Source: a virus
DNA length: 58,137 nucleotides
Virus record (IMG/VR): IMGVR_UViG_3300025520_000006
Location: 1-58,137 of that record
Direction: 5' to 3' (one strand)
Shown: positions 39,898 to 46,361 of the stretch, piece by piece
How the letters are laid out: each line of letters starts with the position of its first letter
How positions within the stretch are numbered: the stretch's first letter is position 1
Translations under genes and position numbers: made by a program
The notes under the pieces: model-generated
Told to the model about the DNA's origin: nothing
Database searches by the model: none
The model's input: the letters and a program-made list of their open reading frames with translations, nothing else

Positions 39898-40130
39898 GCC
39901 GCGATCCTCCGCTCTGACCACAGCGCGATTGCCTGCTTGAGGCCTTTGACGCCCAGCTTCTCGTAACTCGCGGAGAGACGGTTCTGCGCGGTCTTCTTTG
40001 AAATACCGAGGCTGGCGGCCGCAGCGTCGACCTTTGCGCCTTCCGCGAGCATGTCGAGAAGCGCTGCTTCCGCCGCGGTGAGCGCCTCCACGTCGAGGTA
40101 TGTTCTGTCCGCTTCGCGTTTTCGCATCAT
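39894..40130 (-). CDS. Small LuxR/sigma-region-4-type helix-turn-helix protein
   Basis: A 78-residue protein. LTAAEAALLDMLAEG, AASLGISKKTAQNRLSASYEKLGV is a GerE-like helix-turn-helix with the usual spacing. ATG-ATG start at 40130/40127. Likely a transcription regulator within the left operon. Confidence 0.78.
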   Translation of the reverse strand: MMRKREADRTYLDVEALTAAEAALLDMLAEGAKVDAAAASLGISKKTAQNRLSASYEKLGVKGLKQAIALWSERRIAA

Positions 40131-40549
40131 TGCCTCCCAACGCGCAGGCGCAGAAAAGAAAGCGCTGTCCTCGCGAACGCGTCGATCGCCAAGGCAAGCG
40201 CCCAGCCGCCGAAGGTGATCAAGATCGATAGCAAGACAAAGCTGGCTCCCTCGGAGCCGCCAGATTCTTGGGCCATCGCCGGCTCCGGTTCGAAGACGGC
40301 TAGGAACGAGATCGCGGCGCAAAAAGCGGCAGCTGTCGTTGCGATGTCTGTGATCTGATTTCGGCGTCGCCTGGCGCGCAGAGTCCTCGCCGCGTCGATA
40401 ACGGCAGGAAGATCGTCGCCAATGTCCTTCCCCAGATATCCCTGGGCGAAGAGACACAACGCGACGTCTGCTCTATCGTCGAGATTGACGTCTGGATAAA
40501 TAGCGGCAGCCATCGCCGCGATACGGTCTGATCTTGCGGCGGTCATCAT
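40127..40549 (-). CDS. Membrane protein of the left operon
   Basis: A 140-residue protein: an N-terminal soluble helical part (1-60), then two predicted membrane helices (about 68-90 and 103-128) and a short basic end. Tightly packed between neighbours. Role unknown; superinfection exclusion or membrane anchoring is possible. Confidence 0.65.
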   Translation of the reverse strand: MMTAARSDRIAAMAAAIYPDVNLDDRADVALCLFAQGYLGKDIGDDLPAVIDAARTLRARRRRNQITDIATTAAAFCAAISFLAVFEPEPAMAQESGGSEGASFVLLSILITFGGWALALAIDAFARTALSFLRLRVGRQ

Positions 40550-40902
40550 AGATCATCCTCCTTTGGCGCACTGAACTCCGCGTCCTCGGCTCCCTTCTGC
40601 CAATACGTCAGCCGAGAGGCGGGCTCGCAGGGCTTGTTGATGTGCATGACGGAATCTTCGTCGCTCAGCGAAAACGAAAAGATCGAAGAGCCGCCGTAGT
40701 AATGCGTCTGCCAGCCGTTCGCCGCCGGATCGCCCTTCACCGGAATGTCGATGCGCAGCATCTTCGCGCCGAAGCGCTCTTCTTCGCGCGTCCGCCCGGC
40801 GTGGCGCCGATGACCGAAGATCTCGACGATCGCCCATTCCCAACCATCGCCATTGACGGGCGATGGTTCGCTTTGTGCTGTAGTATCAGACATCTCTGGC
40901 AT
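40546..40902 (-). CDS. Conserved alphaproteobacterial phage protein
   Basis: A 118-residue protein with WEWAIVEIFGHRRHAGRTREEERFGAKMLRIDIP split by turns, then a HYYGGSSIFSFSLSDE beta region. This pattern recurs in phages of Rhizobiales and relatives, but I know of no function. A GGAGCGG ribosome site fits the ATG at 40902. Confidence 0.75.
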   Translation of the reverse strand: MPEMSDTTAQSEPSPVNGDGWEWAIVEIFGHRRHAGRTREEERFGAKMLRIDIPVKGDPAANGWQTHYYGGSSIFSFSLSDEDSVMHINKPCEPASRLTYWQKGAEDAEFSAPKEDDL

Positions 40903-40905
40903 ACA

Positions 40906-41121
40906 TCACCGCTCCGAAATTGCGCGCTCATATGCGCATTGCGCCTCTTTGAATTGGGCGAGCGCATCCCTTCGCAGCCTTTTGAAAAGTTCAATGTCTG
41001 CTAATTCGTCATGCGTTATCGGAACGCGGACGATCGGCGAATGCGGCTTGAAGACGAATGGCGGGAGAGCGGCTCTGATTCGCGCCCAATGCGCTTCGCA
41101 TGCTGCTGAAACTTGGCTCAT
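40906..41121 (-). CDS. Small leftward early protein
   Basis: A 71-residue helical protein (MSQVSAACEAHWARIRAALP, DELADIELFKRLRRDALAQF). ATGA overlap with the upstream gene. No family recognised. Confidence 0.65.
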   Translation of the reverse strand: MSQVSAACEAHWARIRAALPPFVFKPHSPIVRVPITHDELADIELFKRLRRDALAQFKEAQCAYERAISER

Positions 41122-41444
41122 CGAGCTTCCATTTGCTGTTCGCGTTCGATCTTCCGCTTCGCCGCTTCGGCCAACTCAAGGCAGGCGAGATGTCGCGATC
41201 GGCAATAGCTCCAGTGTGTGATCCGCTTGAGTTCGTTCGCCGCGCGCTCAAGCGCGCGTTCGCGGATTTCCACATGCGGCATGTCCCACGCTTCCTTGAC
41301 GCCGAGCCCCAGGGCGCGACCCGCCGTGTCGCGATACAGCCAATTGCTGTCCACGAGCCGCTGCACGGCCATTTCGTGGCACATTTCGAATGCGATCTGC
41401 GTCTCGCGCGCGATGCGCTGCAGCGCGGTGTTCATGGCGCTCAT
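41118..41444 (-). CDS. Small leftward early helical protein
   Basis: 108 residues from the ATG at 41444, which overlaps the stop of the upstream membrane peptide (ATGA). Mainly helical, with a histidine/cysteine patch (HWSYCRSRHLACLELAE) that might bind metal. Function unknown. Confidence 0.65.
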   Translation of the reverse strand: MSAMNTALQRIARETQIAFEMCHEMAVQRLVDSNWLYRDTAGRALGLGVKEAWDMPHVEIRERALERAANELKRITHWSYCRSRHLACLELAEAAKRKIEREQQMEAR

Positions 41445-41533
41445 GACAGCCTCACTGTCAGTGCCCAAAGCGAGAACAACCCGAAAGCCGCGATCGCGAC
41501 CGGAAGGCTCGCAACAAGGATTGCGTCAAGCAT
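41441..41533 (-). CDS. Membrane microprotein of the left operon (30 aa)
   Basis: A 30-residue peptide, MLDAILVASLPVAIAAFGLF and so on, consisting of one membrane helix. Its ATG lies 8 bp inside the end of the upstream gene and its stop overlaps the next ATG. The tight coupling on both sides supports translation. Confidence 0.55.
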   Translation of the reverse strand: MLDAILVASLPVAIAAFGLFSLWALTVRLS

Positions 41534-42212
41534 GGGAGTCGCCCTCTTCGATGAACTCACCGGCTTCATTCAGCGAATAGAACTTGCCGGCGACAATGCC
41601 GTTTTCGCCGACCTTGCTCGCGCGAATGGCGACGATGTTTCCGTTGGTGTCACGGCAGACGACGCAGATCGCGCCAGTCTCGGAAGCCATGGCGCGTGAC
41701 GCAAAACCAGCGGCAAGGGCGACGCCCCTCACGCCGGTTGCGCTCGCCGCGCCCCTATAGCCGGTTGCGCTCGCCGCGCCCCTCACGCCGGTTGCGCTCG
41801 CCGCGCCCCTCACGCCGGTTGCGCTCGAACCTTCGCCTTCCGGCTTGGCCCGCTCAAAAACCCACTTCACCGCGCGGGCGACAATGTCGCCGATGGAAAG
41901 CTCGACGCCGATGGTGATTGTCGAACTGGCGATCTTGGTGTCGCCACCATGGCGCCCGATCTCGCCACCTTGCTCGACTTCATGAAAGCGCGAACTTGCG
42001 GGCGGATAGTAATTTAACACGTCGAGCGGATATTCGCAGGCGTGGAAGCCGTTCTCGCAAGCGACGATCGGCCCTTCGACGGAATATGTTTTGCCTTGCT
42101 CGAATTGAAATCCGCGACAGGTCAAATCGCGATTAAAGCCTTTCACCGTCTTGATGACGGCAGGCTCCGGCTGAATATCGGCGCCGTCAGAATTTTTTGG
42201 CTTACGAGCCAT
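41526..42212 (-). CDS. DUF7666-like protein with nine-residue tandem repeats
   Basis: A 228-residue protein, first in the left operon. KTVKGFNRDLTCRGFQFEQGKTY and CENGFHACEYPLDVLNYYPP match the DUF7666-like phage family. In the centre, four copies of a nine-residue unit SATGVRGAA (one with Y for V) are encoded by a 27-bp tandem repeat. The start is taken at the second ATG, with GGAGGGG as ribosome site; a TTG at 42224 is also possible. Confidence 0.78.
   Translation of the reverse strand: MARKPKNSDGADIQPEPAVIKTVKGFNRDLTCRGFQFEQGKTYSVEGPIVACENGFHACEYPLDVLNYYPPASSRFHEVEQGGEIGRHGGDTKIASSTITIGVELSIGDIVARAVKWVFERAKPEGEGSSATGVRGAASATGVRGAASATGYRGAASATGVRGVALAAGFASRAMASETGAICVVCRDTNGNIVAIRASKVGENGIVAGKFYSLNEAGEFIEEGDSHA
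41722..41826 (-). repeat. 27-bp tandem repeat inside the DUF7666-like gene
   Basis: CCGGTTGCGCTCG recurs at 41734, 41761, 41788 and 41815 on the plus strand, exactly 27 bp apart, with nearly identical units between. It encodes the SATG(V/Y)RGAA repeats. The near identity suggests recent expansion and possible length variation. Confidence 0.85.
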
Positions 42213-42244
42213 CATCCCCTCCAAGGCAAGCGCCTATGGAGGCA

Positions 42245-42273
42245 AGGAAAGCACAGCTTTCATTCCCGCGCAA
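42245..42273 (-). promoter_or_regulatory. Leftward early promoter (PL) candidate
   Basis: On the minus strand, TTGCGC (42273-42268), a 17-bp spacer and TTTCCT (42250-42245). The rightward promoter has the same design (TTGCCT-17-TTTCCT), and in both the operator palindrome lies between and over the -10. Expected start near 42238, giving a 26-nt leader with a good ribosome site. Confidence 0.55.
42247..42261. promoter_or_regulatory. Operator OL1
   Basis: A perfect palindrome GAAAGC-ACA-GCTTTC over the leftward promoter. Read on the minus strand, it and the following bases match the rightward operator for 20 bp (43317-43336). Proposed repressor binding site. Confidence 0.8.
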
Positions 42274-42281
42274 GCAGAAAA

Positions 42282-42296
42282 GAAAGCGCGGCTTTC
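42282..42296. promoter_or_regulatory. Operator OL2
   Basis: A perfect palindrome GAAAGC-GCG-GCTTTC, 35 bp centre to centre from OL1. It also lies just upstream of a rightward promoter-like sequence (42304-42332), with its centre near position -50, where a bound repressor might activate. Confidence 0.78.
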
Positions 42297-42303
42297 ATTT
42301 TTC

Positions 42304-42332
42304 TTGACAGGCGCTTTTTTGCTGCCTACAAG
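42304..42332 (+). promoter_or_regulatory. Rightward promoter candidate between left operon and repressor
   Basis: A perfect -35 TTGACA (42304-42309), a 17-bp spacer and TACAAG (42327-42332). There is no coding sequence downstream on this strand before the 3' end of the repressor gene; the transcript would contain the three-way-junction element at 42402-42460 and run antisense to the repressor message. Confidence 0.5.
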
Positions 42333-42380
42333 CCCGAAGGGGACTCGCGCGGGATACAGACACCGAACGGAGAACTGAAA

Positions 42381-42488
42381 GATTCAGCTTAAATAACCTT
42401 GGTACTGGTGCTGACTCATTCTGGGTCAGGGGGGCGCTTTAAGGCGCCCCCTCCCAGTACACCTAGATTGCAGGTAATGATTCAGCTT
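42381..42488. repeat. Direct repeat GATTCAGCTT flanking the structured element
   Basis: GATTCAGCTT occurs at 42381-42390 and 42479-42488, placed about 20 bp outside each end of the three-way-junction sequence. Significance unknown. Confidence 0.5.
42402..42460 (+). ncRNA. Three-way-junction RNA/DNA element (candidate small RNA)
   Basis: Three nested helices close on each other: P1 GTACTGG/CCAGTAC (42402-42408 with 42454-42460), P2 TGACTC/GGGTCA with one T-G pair (42412-42417 with 42423-42428) and P3 GGGGGCGC/GCGCCCCC (42430-42437 with 42444-42451, loop TTTAAG). Only six bases are unpaired at the junction. There is no T-run, so it is not a standard terminator. It lies in a 349-bp gap without genes. 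The strand is set by the promoter-like sequence at 42304 but is uncertain. Confidence 0.5.
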
Positions 42489-42561
42489 CAGGATTGTTGA
42501 AGTTGAGAGATTAGGTTCTGTAAACAAGTAGACGTCTGAATCCGCAAACCAAACCGAGCTA

Positions 42562-43257
42562 CTACCCCGTATATTTACCGACGACGCGGTAGGCGGTTGT
42601 CCATTCCTTCTTCGGTAACGTTATTTCCTTTGGTGGGTTGAATTGCCGCACCACATATTCTTGGTCTGTCGACCGGATTAGCCTCTTGATGCTTGCTCGA
42701 AAATCGCCTTCAGGCTCCCCGGCGATAAAAATCGCGTCCTTATTTCGAATGGGCGTCAGCTTTGGATTCACCAGCGCCATGTCGCCTGGCTCATAGGCCG
42801 GCTCCATTGAGTCGCCAACCACGACAACGACGAAGGCATCGCGGATTCGCTCGAAAAACCATGGGCGCGGGACCATGTCGATTGGATCGGTTGAGACCAC
42901 CATCGCCCCAGGGCCTCCTTCGACAGCTGCGTAAACCGGCAGGTCTCGGCGCCCAAGAAGCTGCGGCGGCGGCCTGTAGTTGCGATCGTCTTGCAACATC
43001 TCGTCTGACACCTCGCGGAATTGATCCAGAGGGATCGGTTTGCCGATCGGCGGCCGGCCTGACCCTCTCACGATCCATTCGACGGGGGCGCCCGCGAGTT
43101 CGGCGATTCGGAGCAGATGCCGCTTGTCGATGTCACCGCCGCGCTCCCAGTTGCCGACAGCCCCTCTGGTGATGCCGAGCACCGCCGCGAGTTTGGCTTG
43201 GGTGAAGCCAAGAATGTCACGGCGGATGTGGATTATTCTGTCAGCTAGGGTTTCCAT
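42562..43257 (-). CDS. CI/LexA-type phage repressor (helix-turn-helix + S24 peptidase)
   Basis: 231 residues. Helix-turn-helix at about 19-38 (TQAKLAAVLGITRGAVGNWE). The S24 self-cleaving domain has VVVGDSMEPAYEPGD with Ser150 and RASIKRL with Lys191; the cleavage region is near AAVEGGPG (about 111-117). RecA-stimulated self-cleavage would induce the prophage on DNA damage. The gene lies between the two operator clusters, as lambda cI does. Confidence 0.93.
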   Translation of the reverse strand: METLADRIIHIRRDILGFTQAKLAAVLGITRGAVGNWERGGDIDKRHLLRIAELAGAPVEWIVRGSGRPPIGKPIPLDQFREVSDEMLQDDRNYRPPPQLLGRRDLPVYAAVEGGPGAMVVSTDPIDMVPRPWFFERIRDAFVVVVVGDSMEPAYEPGDMALVNPKLTPIRNKDAIFIAGEPEGDFRASIKRLIRSTDQEYVVRQFNPPKEITLPKKEWTTAYRVVGKYTG

Positions 43258-43293
43258 ACCGCCATCTTCGTGCTTCCGCCGCTTTCAATCATC

Positions 43294-43308
43294 GAAAGTT
43301 TCTCTTGC
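43294..43308. promoter_or_regulatory. Degenerate operator OR2
   Basis: GAAAGT-TTC-TCTTGC matches the GAAAGC-N3-GCTTTC palindrome in 9 of 12 arm positions. Its centre is 23 bp from OR1. It would be a weaker repressor site, perhaps controlling the repressor's own promoter. Confidence 0.45.
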
Positions 43309-43333
43309 CTGCAAAAGAAAGCTGTGCTTTCCT
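43305..43333 (+). promoter_or_regulatory. Rightward early promoter (PR) candidate
   Basis: TTGCCT (43305-43310), 17-bp spacer, TTTCCT (43328-43333), the same design as the leftward promoter, with OR1 spanning spacer and -10. The expected start, near 43340, coincides with the ATG of the Cro-like gene, and no ribosome site is visible, so that message may be leaderless. Confidence 0.55.
43317..43331. promoter_or_regulatory. Operator OR1
   Basis: A perfect palindrome GAAAGC-TGT-GCTTTC, 10 bp before the Cro-like start. It shares 20 identical bases with OL1 in inverted orientation, which strongly suggests one repressor binds both. Confidence 0.82.
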
Positions 43334-43340
43334 TGCTCTC

Positions 43341-43589
43341 ATGGATCGAATTGCAGACTCTCTCGAACGGGCAAAAGCCGCCGCTGGCGGCAACACAGGG
43401 CTGGCGCGCGCGATCGGAAACATCTCCGCGCAAGCGATCTCCCAGTGGAAGAAAGTTCCCGCTGAGCGCGTAATCGAAGTCGAGAGAGCGACGGGCGTTT
43501 CCCGCCGGGAACTTCGACCAGACCTCTACCCGCCTGAAAAACCAGAACAGTTGCCGTCCGCCTCCCCTTTCACGGAGGCTGCGCAGTGA
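43341..43589 (+). CDS. Cro/YdaS-type repressor
   Basis: An 82-residue protein. GGNTGLARAIGNISAQAISQWKKVPAERVIEVERATGVSRRELRPDLYP, broken by turns, matches YdaS-type Cro analogues: helix-turn-helix at about 15-35 and the RPDLYP block. First gene of the rightward early operon and divergent from the CI-type repressor. The ATG at 43341 is chosen because it fits the domain start and OR1; the upstream ATG lies within the promoter. Confidence 0.9.
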   Translation: MDRIADSLERAKAAAGGNTGLARAIGNISAQAISQWKKVPAERVIEVERATGVSRRELRPDLYPPEKPEQLPSASPFTEAAQ

Positions 43590-43756
43590 AGAACCACGTT
43601 CTGAACCCCGCCTTGATCGTGTCGGTTCATGGCAACGAACGCGGCGATCTGGAGATCGCAACGCGCGACCAGAGCAGTGATGGCGCGCCTGAAGATCGCG
43701 CCAAAGGACTTGCCTATCTCATTGAAGCGCTCGAGCGCTTGCGGGAGGCGCAATGA
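43586..43756 (+). CDS. Small protein after Cro (56 aa)
   Basis: 56 residues from a GTG overlapping the Cro stop (GTGA). VSVHGNERGDLEIATRDQS then APEDRAKGLAYLIEALERL. Its stop overlaps the next ATG (ATGA). No family recognised; the tight overlaps support it. Confidence 0.6.
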   Translation: MKNHVLNPALIVSVHGNERGDLEIATRDQSSDGAPEDRAKGLAYLIEALERLREAQ

Positions 43757-43896
43757 CAGATCGGAATGAAACGAATCTCAGTACGGCAGCGTCGCTGATC
43801 GTCATCGGCTGTCTCGGCATCACAATCGGGTTGTTCCTCTACTTCGCGGTAACGGCAGTCGACGACACCGTTCGAATGGCGTTTGGACCAAGCTGA
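43753..43896 (+). CDS. Small membrane protein after Cro (47 aa)
   Basis: 47 residues with a single membrane helix (AASLIVIGCLGITIGLFLYF). ATGA overlap with the previous gene. It is the last coding sequence before a 550-bp untranslated stretch. Role unknown. Confidence 0.6.
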   Translation: MTDRNETNLSTAASLIVIGCLGITIGLFLYFAVTAVDDTVRMAFGPS

Positions 43897-44445
43897 ATAA
43901 ATTTCCTCCTCCCAGGGGAAATGCGTGTGCCGCAGCGCTTGTGCGGCGACGATCGGGCATGGGCTGCGGGTTCTTTCCCTTTCTTACCGCTGCTCATGTT
44001 TGCACCAGCGCTGCGGTCGCTGGCCGGTAATGCCCGCACGCTAGCGCAGCGGCAAGCGCAGTCCCGTGAAACTCGGGGCGCCAGAATTCAGATCGGGAGT
44101 GCGGGACGTCGTGTGCTGCAAAGGGGCCCGAAAGGGTTGACGACGCACTCAGGCACGCGATGGCGGGACGCGCCGGTAAATCCCGCCGACTATTCACGGC
44201 TTCGTCGGTCACGCAACCGGCAGGGAACTCGAGAGTGATGAGGATCACGCATCGAGGATGCGGATGCGAGGGAGTTGTGCCCTCATCATCCGCGACCAGC
44301 GCGGAAGGCAAAGGTAACGCGTTCCTTCCGGCGTTGGCGTCTGAATTTGGCGACGCGCCGTGCTGCCAGGCGAATGCGCGTCGGAGAGTTGGGTTTTGGT
44401 TCAAGTCCCTCATGTCTGCATCAAACAGCATGAGGATTCGTAAAA
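43897..44445 (+). ncRNA. Hairpin-rich untranslated region, candidate structured RNA
   Basis: About 550 bp inside the rightward early operon with no convincing protein. Perfect or near-perfect hairpins follow one another: ATTTCCTC/GGGGAAAT; GCCGCA/TGCGGC (near 43930-43948); CCAGCG/CGCTGG (near 44008-44026); a long stem with GAGTG, CGTCGT / ACGACG, CACTC around a CCC-GAAA-GGG hairpin (about 44098-44151); GGCGGGA/TCCCGCC (44162-44187); GCGGATG-c-GAGGG / CCCTC-at-CATCCGC (44260-44293); CGACGCGC/GCGCGTCG (about 44352-44384). Two overlapping frames of 105 and 145 codons exist but look non-biological. Function unknown; a leader or antitermination RNA is one possibility. Confidence 0.45.
44260..44293 (+). 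other. Strong 12-bp hairpin in the untranslated region
   Basis: GCGGATG and GAGGG (44260-44266, 44268-44272) pair with CCCTC and CATCCGC (44280-44284, 44287-44293), separated by a small internal loop and a 7-base terminal loop. It is the most stable single element of this region. Confidence 0.6.
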
Positions 44446-44832
44446 ATGCGAAAAGGCGACGTAACGAAAATGAGCGCGCTTCTCGAAGCGAGTCAGTTGG
44501 TCAGATCGCTGGCGTCCCCGCCGATGGTGGGGGATACCGTGAAGCGACAGATCGCGCGCGCCGCCCGCCGCATTCCTTTTTGGTCAACATCCCGAGTGAA
44601 GTCAGTTTGGTATCGCGATGAGCGATATCGGATCAGCGCTGACGAGATCGCGCAGCTTCGGGACATCGCCGACATGCAACAAAAAGACGCGGGACATGAA
44701 GAGCTACAGAAACTCAGAGCACGAGTCGCCCGCCTCGAAACGCTACTTCGCATTTCGGATCCGCAATTCAATAGCGATCAGATTAATGCGCTTTGCCGAT
44801 CGGATCGCGGTGTTAATAGCGCCTTGGATTGA
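44446..44832 (+). CDS. Early right-operon protein with C-terminal coiled coil
   Basis: 128 residues: a basic N-terminal part (VKRQIARAARRIPFWSTSRVKSVWYRDERYRISADE) suggesting nucleic-acid binding, then a coiled coil (HEELQKLRARVARLETLL). A GAGGA ribosome-like sequence lies before the ATG. Conserved small regulators of this build occur in phages; no family named. Confidence 0.65.
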   Translation: MRKGDVTKMSALLEASQLVRSLASPPMVGDTVKRQIARAARRIPFWSTSRVKSVWYRDERYRISADEIAQLRDIADMQQKDAGHEELQKLRARVARLETLLRISDPQFNSDQINALCRSDRGVNSALD

Positions 44833-44835
44833 TGA

Positions 44836-45045
44836 ATGACGCGGCGGCCGCCCACAGCAATGTCGCCGCTCGAGCAAAATATCACCATCGCCGAATTGGC
44901 CTCGCGCATCGCGGAACTCGAGCGGATGCGCGACGAACTCCAAGACGCGAACAGTCGCTTGTTGGAGCGAGCTAGGACGGCCGAACTCAGGCTCGCTGAA
45001 TTGCAGACTGAAGGAGTAACTGCAGATGGCCAAGGCAGGACATAA
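44836..45045 (+). CDS. Short coiled-coil protein
   Basis: 69 residues, nearly all one coiled coil (ITIAELASRIAELERMRDEL, LLERARTAELRLAEL). It overlaps the next gene by 20 bp. The ATG at 44860 is an alternative start. Role unknown. Confidence 0.55.
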   Translation: MTRRPPTAMSPLEQNITIAELASRIAELERMRDELQDANSRLLERARTAELRLAELQTEGVTADGQGRT

Positions 45046-45529
45046 CGGCGTCGATCCTAAGGTTCTAGCGCGATGGACAGGTGAAGTTCTGCGCGTCTAC
45101 GACGATCTCGCCGCGCAGAAAATTGCGAACATGGACAAGTGCAAGGAGATCAGGGAGCCGCTAACTGATCTCTATGATGCCGCGAAAAACGCAGGCCTGA
45201 ACCTCAAGGCTTTCAAATCTCATATCAAGGTTGAACTTGCGCAGCGGGCCTACGAGCGCGCGGTTGCGAAGGCGGAACCGGAGGACGACGAGGATCTCGA
45301 GGCGTTCGAAGCGCTGCGCGCCGTCGCCGAAGCCGGAGATCTTTTCGACGCCGCAGTGCAGGCCAACGAAAAGAAAAAAGGCGGCGGCAAGAAGGCTACG
45401 GATGACGACGAGAAAGACGTTCGGCCTCGTCATCTCAAGGATCTCGAACAGCAGCGCGTCGAGGAGAACACGCGCCGGCTCGAGGAAGGAATCAGCGGTC
45501 TACCGAACGCGGACGCCACGGACGCTTAG
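45026..45529 (+). CDS. GapR/DUF2312-like early protein
   Basis: A 167-residue protein. The AGHNGVDPKVLARW opening, LTDLYDAAKNAGLNLKAFKSHIKVE and a long acidic/basic helical tail resemble phage proteins related to DUF2312/GapR, alphaproteobacterial DNA-binding proteins that recognise overtwisted DNA. Similarity is by pattern only. The tail (KKKGGGKKATDDDEKD) is disordered. Confidence 0.65.
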   Translation: MAKAGHNGVDPKVLARWTGEVLRVYDDLAAQKIANMDKCKEIREPLTDLYDAAKNAGLNLKAFKSHIKVELAQRAYERAVAKAEPEDDEDLEAFEALRAVAEAGDLFDAAVQANEKKKGGGKKATDDDEKDVRPRHLKDLEQQRVEENTRRLEEGISGLPNADATDA

Positions 45530-45555
45530 ATCGGTCAGTGTGGCTGGGGGATTAG

Positions 45556-46116
45556 ATGACCATCGTTTTAGCGATCGATGCCGCGACGAAGGTCGGGTTC
45601 GCGCTCGGCGAGGCCGGCAAGGCGCCACGATCATGGTCGCAGCGTCTAAAAGACGGCGACGACGATCCAGAACGGGCGTTCAAAAAGCTCGGTATTACAT
45701 TGCGCGATCTCTTCATGGTCGAGAAGCCAGATCTCGTCATCGTCGAGGCGCCAATTCAAATGGGGGCGATGATTGAAGCAGATAGCGCGGCCCCGCGCGG
45801 CTTCAAGTTCAAGAGCAACCCAGAAACAATCTATCTACTGACGGGGCTGGTCGCCGGCGTCTTCACGATATGCGGGCCCTACGGCATCAGATGCCGCAAG
45901 GCGAACGTGCAGGCCGTCCGCAAACACGTCGTCGGAAAAGCGCGTCCTGCAGATCCGAAGAAAGCGGTGCTGGAGAGGTGCTGGCAGATCGCCTATCTGC
46001 CGCGCGATTGCCGCGACGACAACCGTGCTGACGCCATTGCTTTGCACATCTGGGCGTCTGACCATCTCTGCAAGCCGGCGACGCGCGAGCTGCACCTGAT
46101 GCAGGAGCAGGCGTAA
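45556..46116 (+). CDS. RuvC-like Holliday junction resolvase
   Basis: A 186-residue protein. Acidic active-site residues of the RuvC fold: Asp8 (LAIDAATK), Glu64 (VIVEAP) and the C-terminal pair in DDNRADAIALH (Asp154-155, Asp159). It would resolve branched replication intermediates before packaging. A GGGGGA ribosome-site-like sequence precedes the ATG. Confidence 0.88.
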   Translation: MTIVLAIDAATKVGFALGEAGKAPRSWSQRLKDGDDDPERAFKKLGITLRDLFMVEKPDLVIVEAPIQMGAMIEADSAAPRGFKFKSNPETIYLLTGLVAGVFTICGPYGIRCRKANVQAVRKHVVGKARPADPKKAVLERCWQIAYLPRDCRDDNRADAIALHIWASDHLCKPATRELHLMQEQA

Positions 46117-46361
46117 TGGCATTCGTCGGCCGTGCACAGTTTAGACGGTTCCCGGAGATGGGCTGGGTTCGGCCGAGCCTCGCCGATCGCGTCATTAACG
46201 ATGTGCGCTCCGGTCTTGCGCTGGAGGAGATCGTTCGGCAGCGCGGGATCGAAGAGAAGAAGGTCGCTACGGTCATCGATCGCGCCTATCGCTATGGCTT
46301 CATCGAGGAGGATGAAGTGGCGTATGCGCTCGGGCTTCTTGCCAAGGAGCCGAGCCTATGA
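46116..46361 (+). CDS. Small helix-turn-helix protein
   Basis: 81 residues; VINDVRSGLALEEIVRQRGIEEKKVATVIDRAYRYG reads as a helix-turn-helix. It overlaps the resolvase stop by one base and the next start (ATGA). Likely a regulator. Confidence 0.65.
   Translation: MAFVGRAQFRRFPEMGWVRPSLADRVINDVRSGLALEEIVRQRGIEEKKVATVIDRAYRYGFIEEDEVAYALGLLAKEPSL

Larger units (their letters stand above)
42213..42561. other. Intergenic region between left operon and repressor gene
   Basis: 349 bp with no supported gene. It holds the leftward promoter, OL1, OL2, a rightward promoter-like sequence, the GATTCAGCTT direct repeat and the three-way-junction element, each listed separately. It is AT-richer than the coding regions around it. 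Confidence 0.8.

Noticed and set aside
42430-42451. The GGGGGCGC/GCGCCCCC hairpin as a terminator for the repressor gene
   Set aside because: No T-run follows on either strand; it fits better as one arm of the three-way junction.
43921-44238. A 105-codon plus-strand frame in the untranslated region
   Set aside because: Arginine-rich, no domain, poor ribosome site, and it covers strong hairpins; kept as non-coding.
44330-44415. A tRNA-like stretch with GGTTCAAGTCC and a near-CCA end
   Set aside because: The T arm and acceptor do not pair and no D arm is found, so no tRNA is called.
43994-44431. A 145-codon minus-strand frame in the same region
   Set aside because: Against the direction of the operon, no ribosome site and no domain. 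It cannot be fully excluded without relatives.
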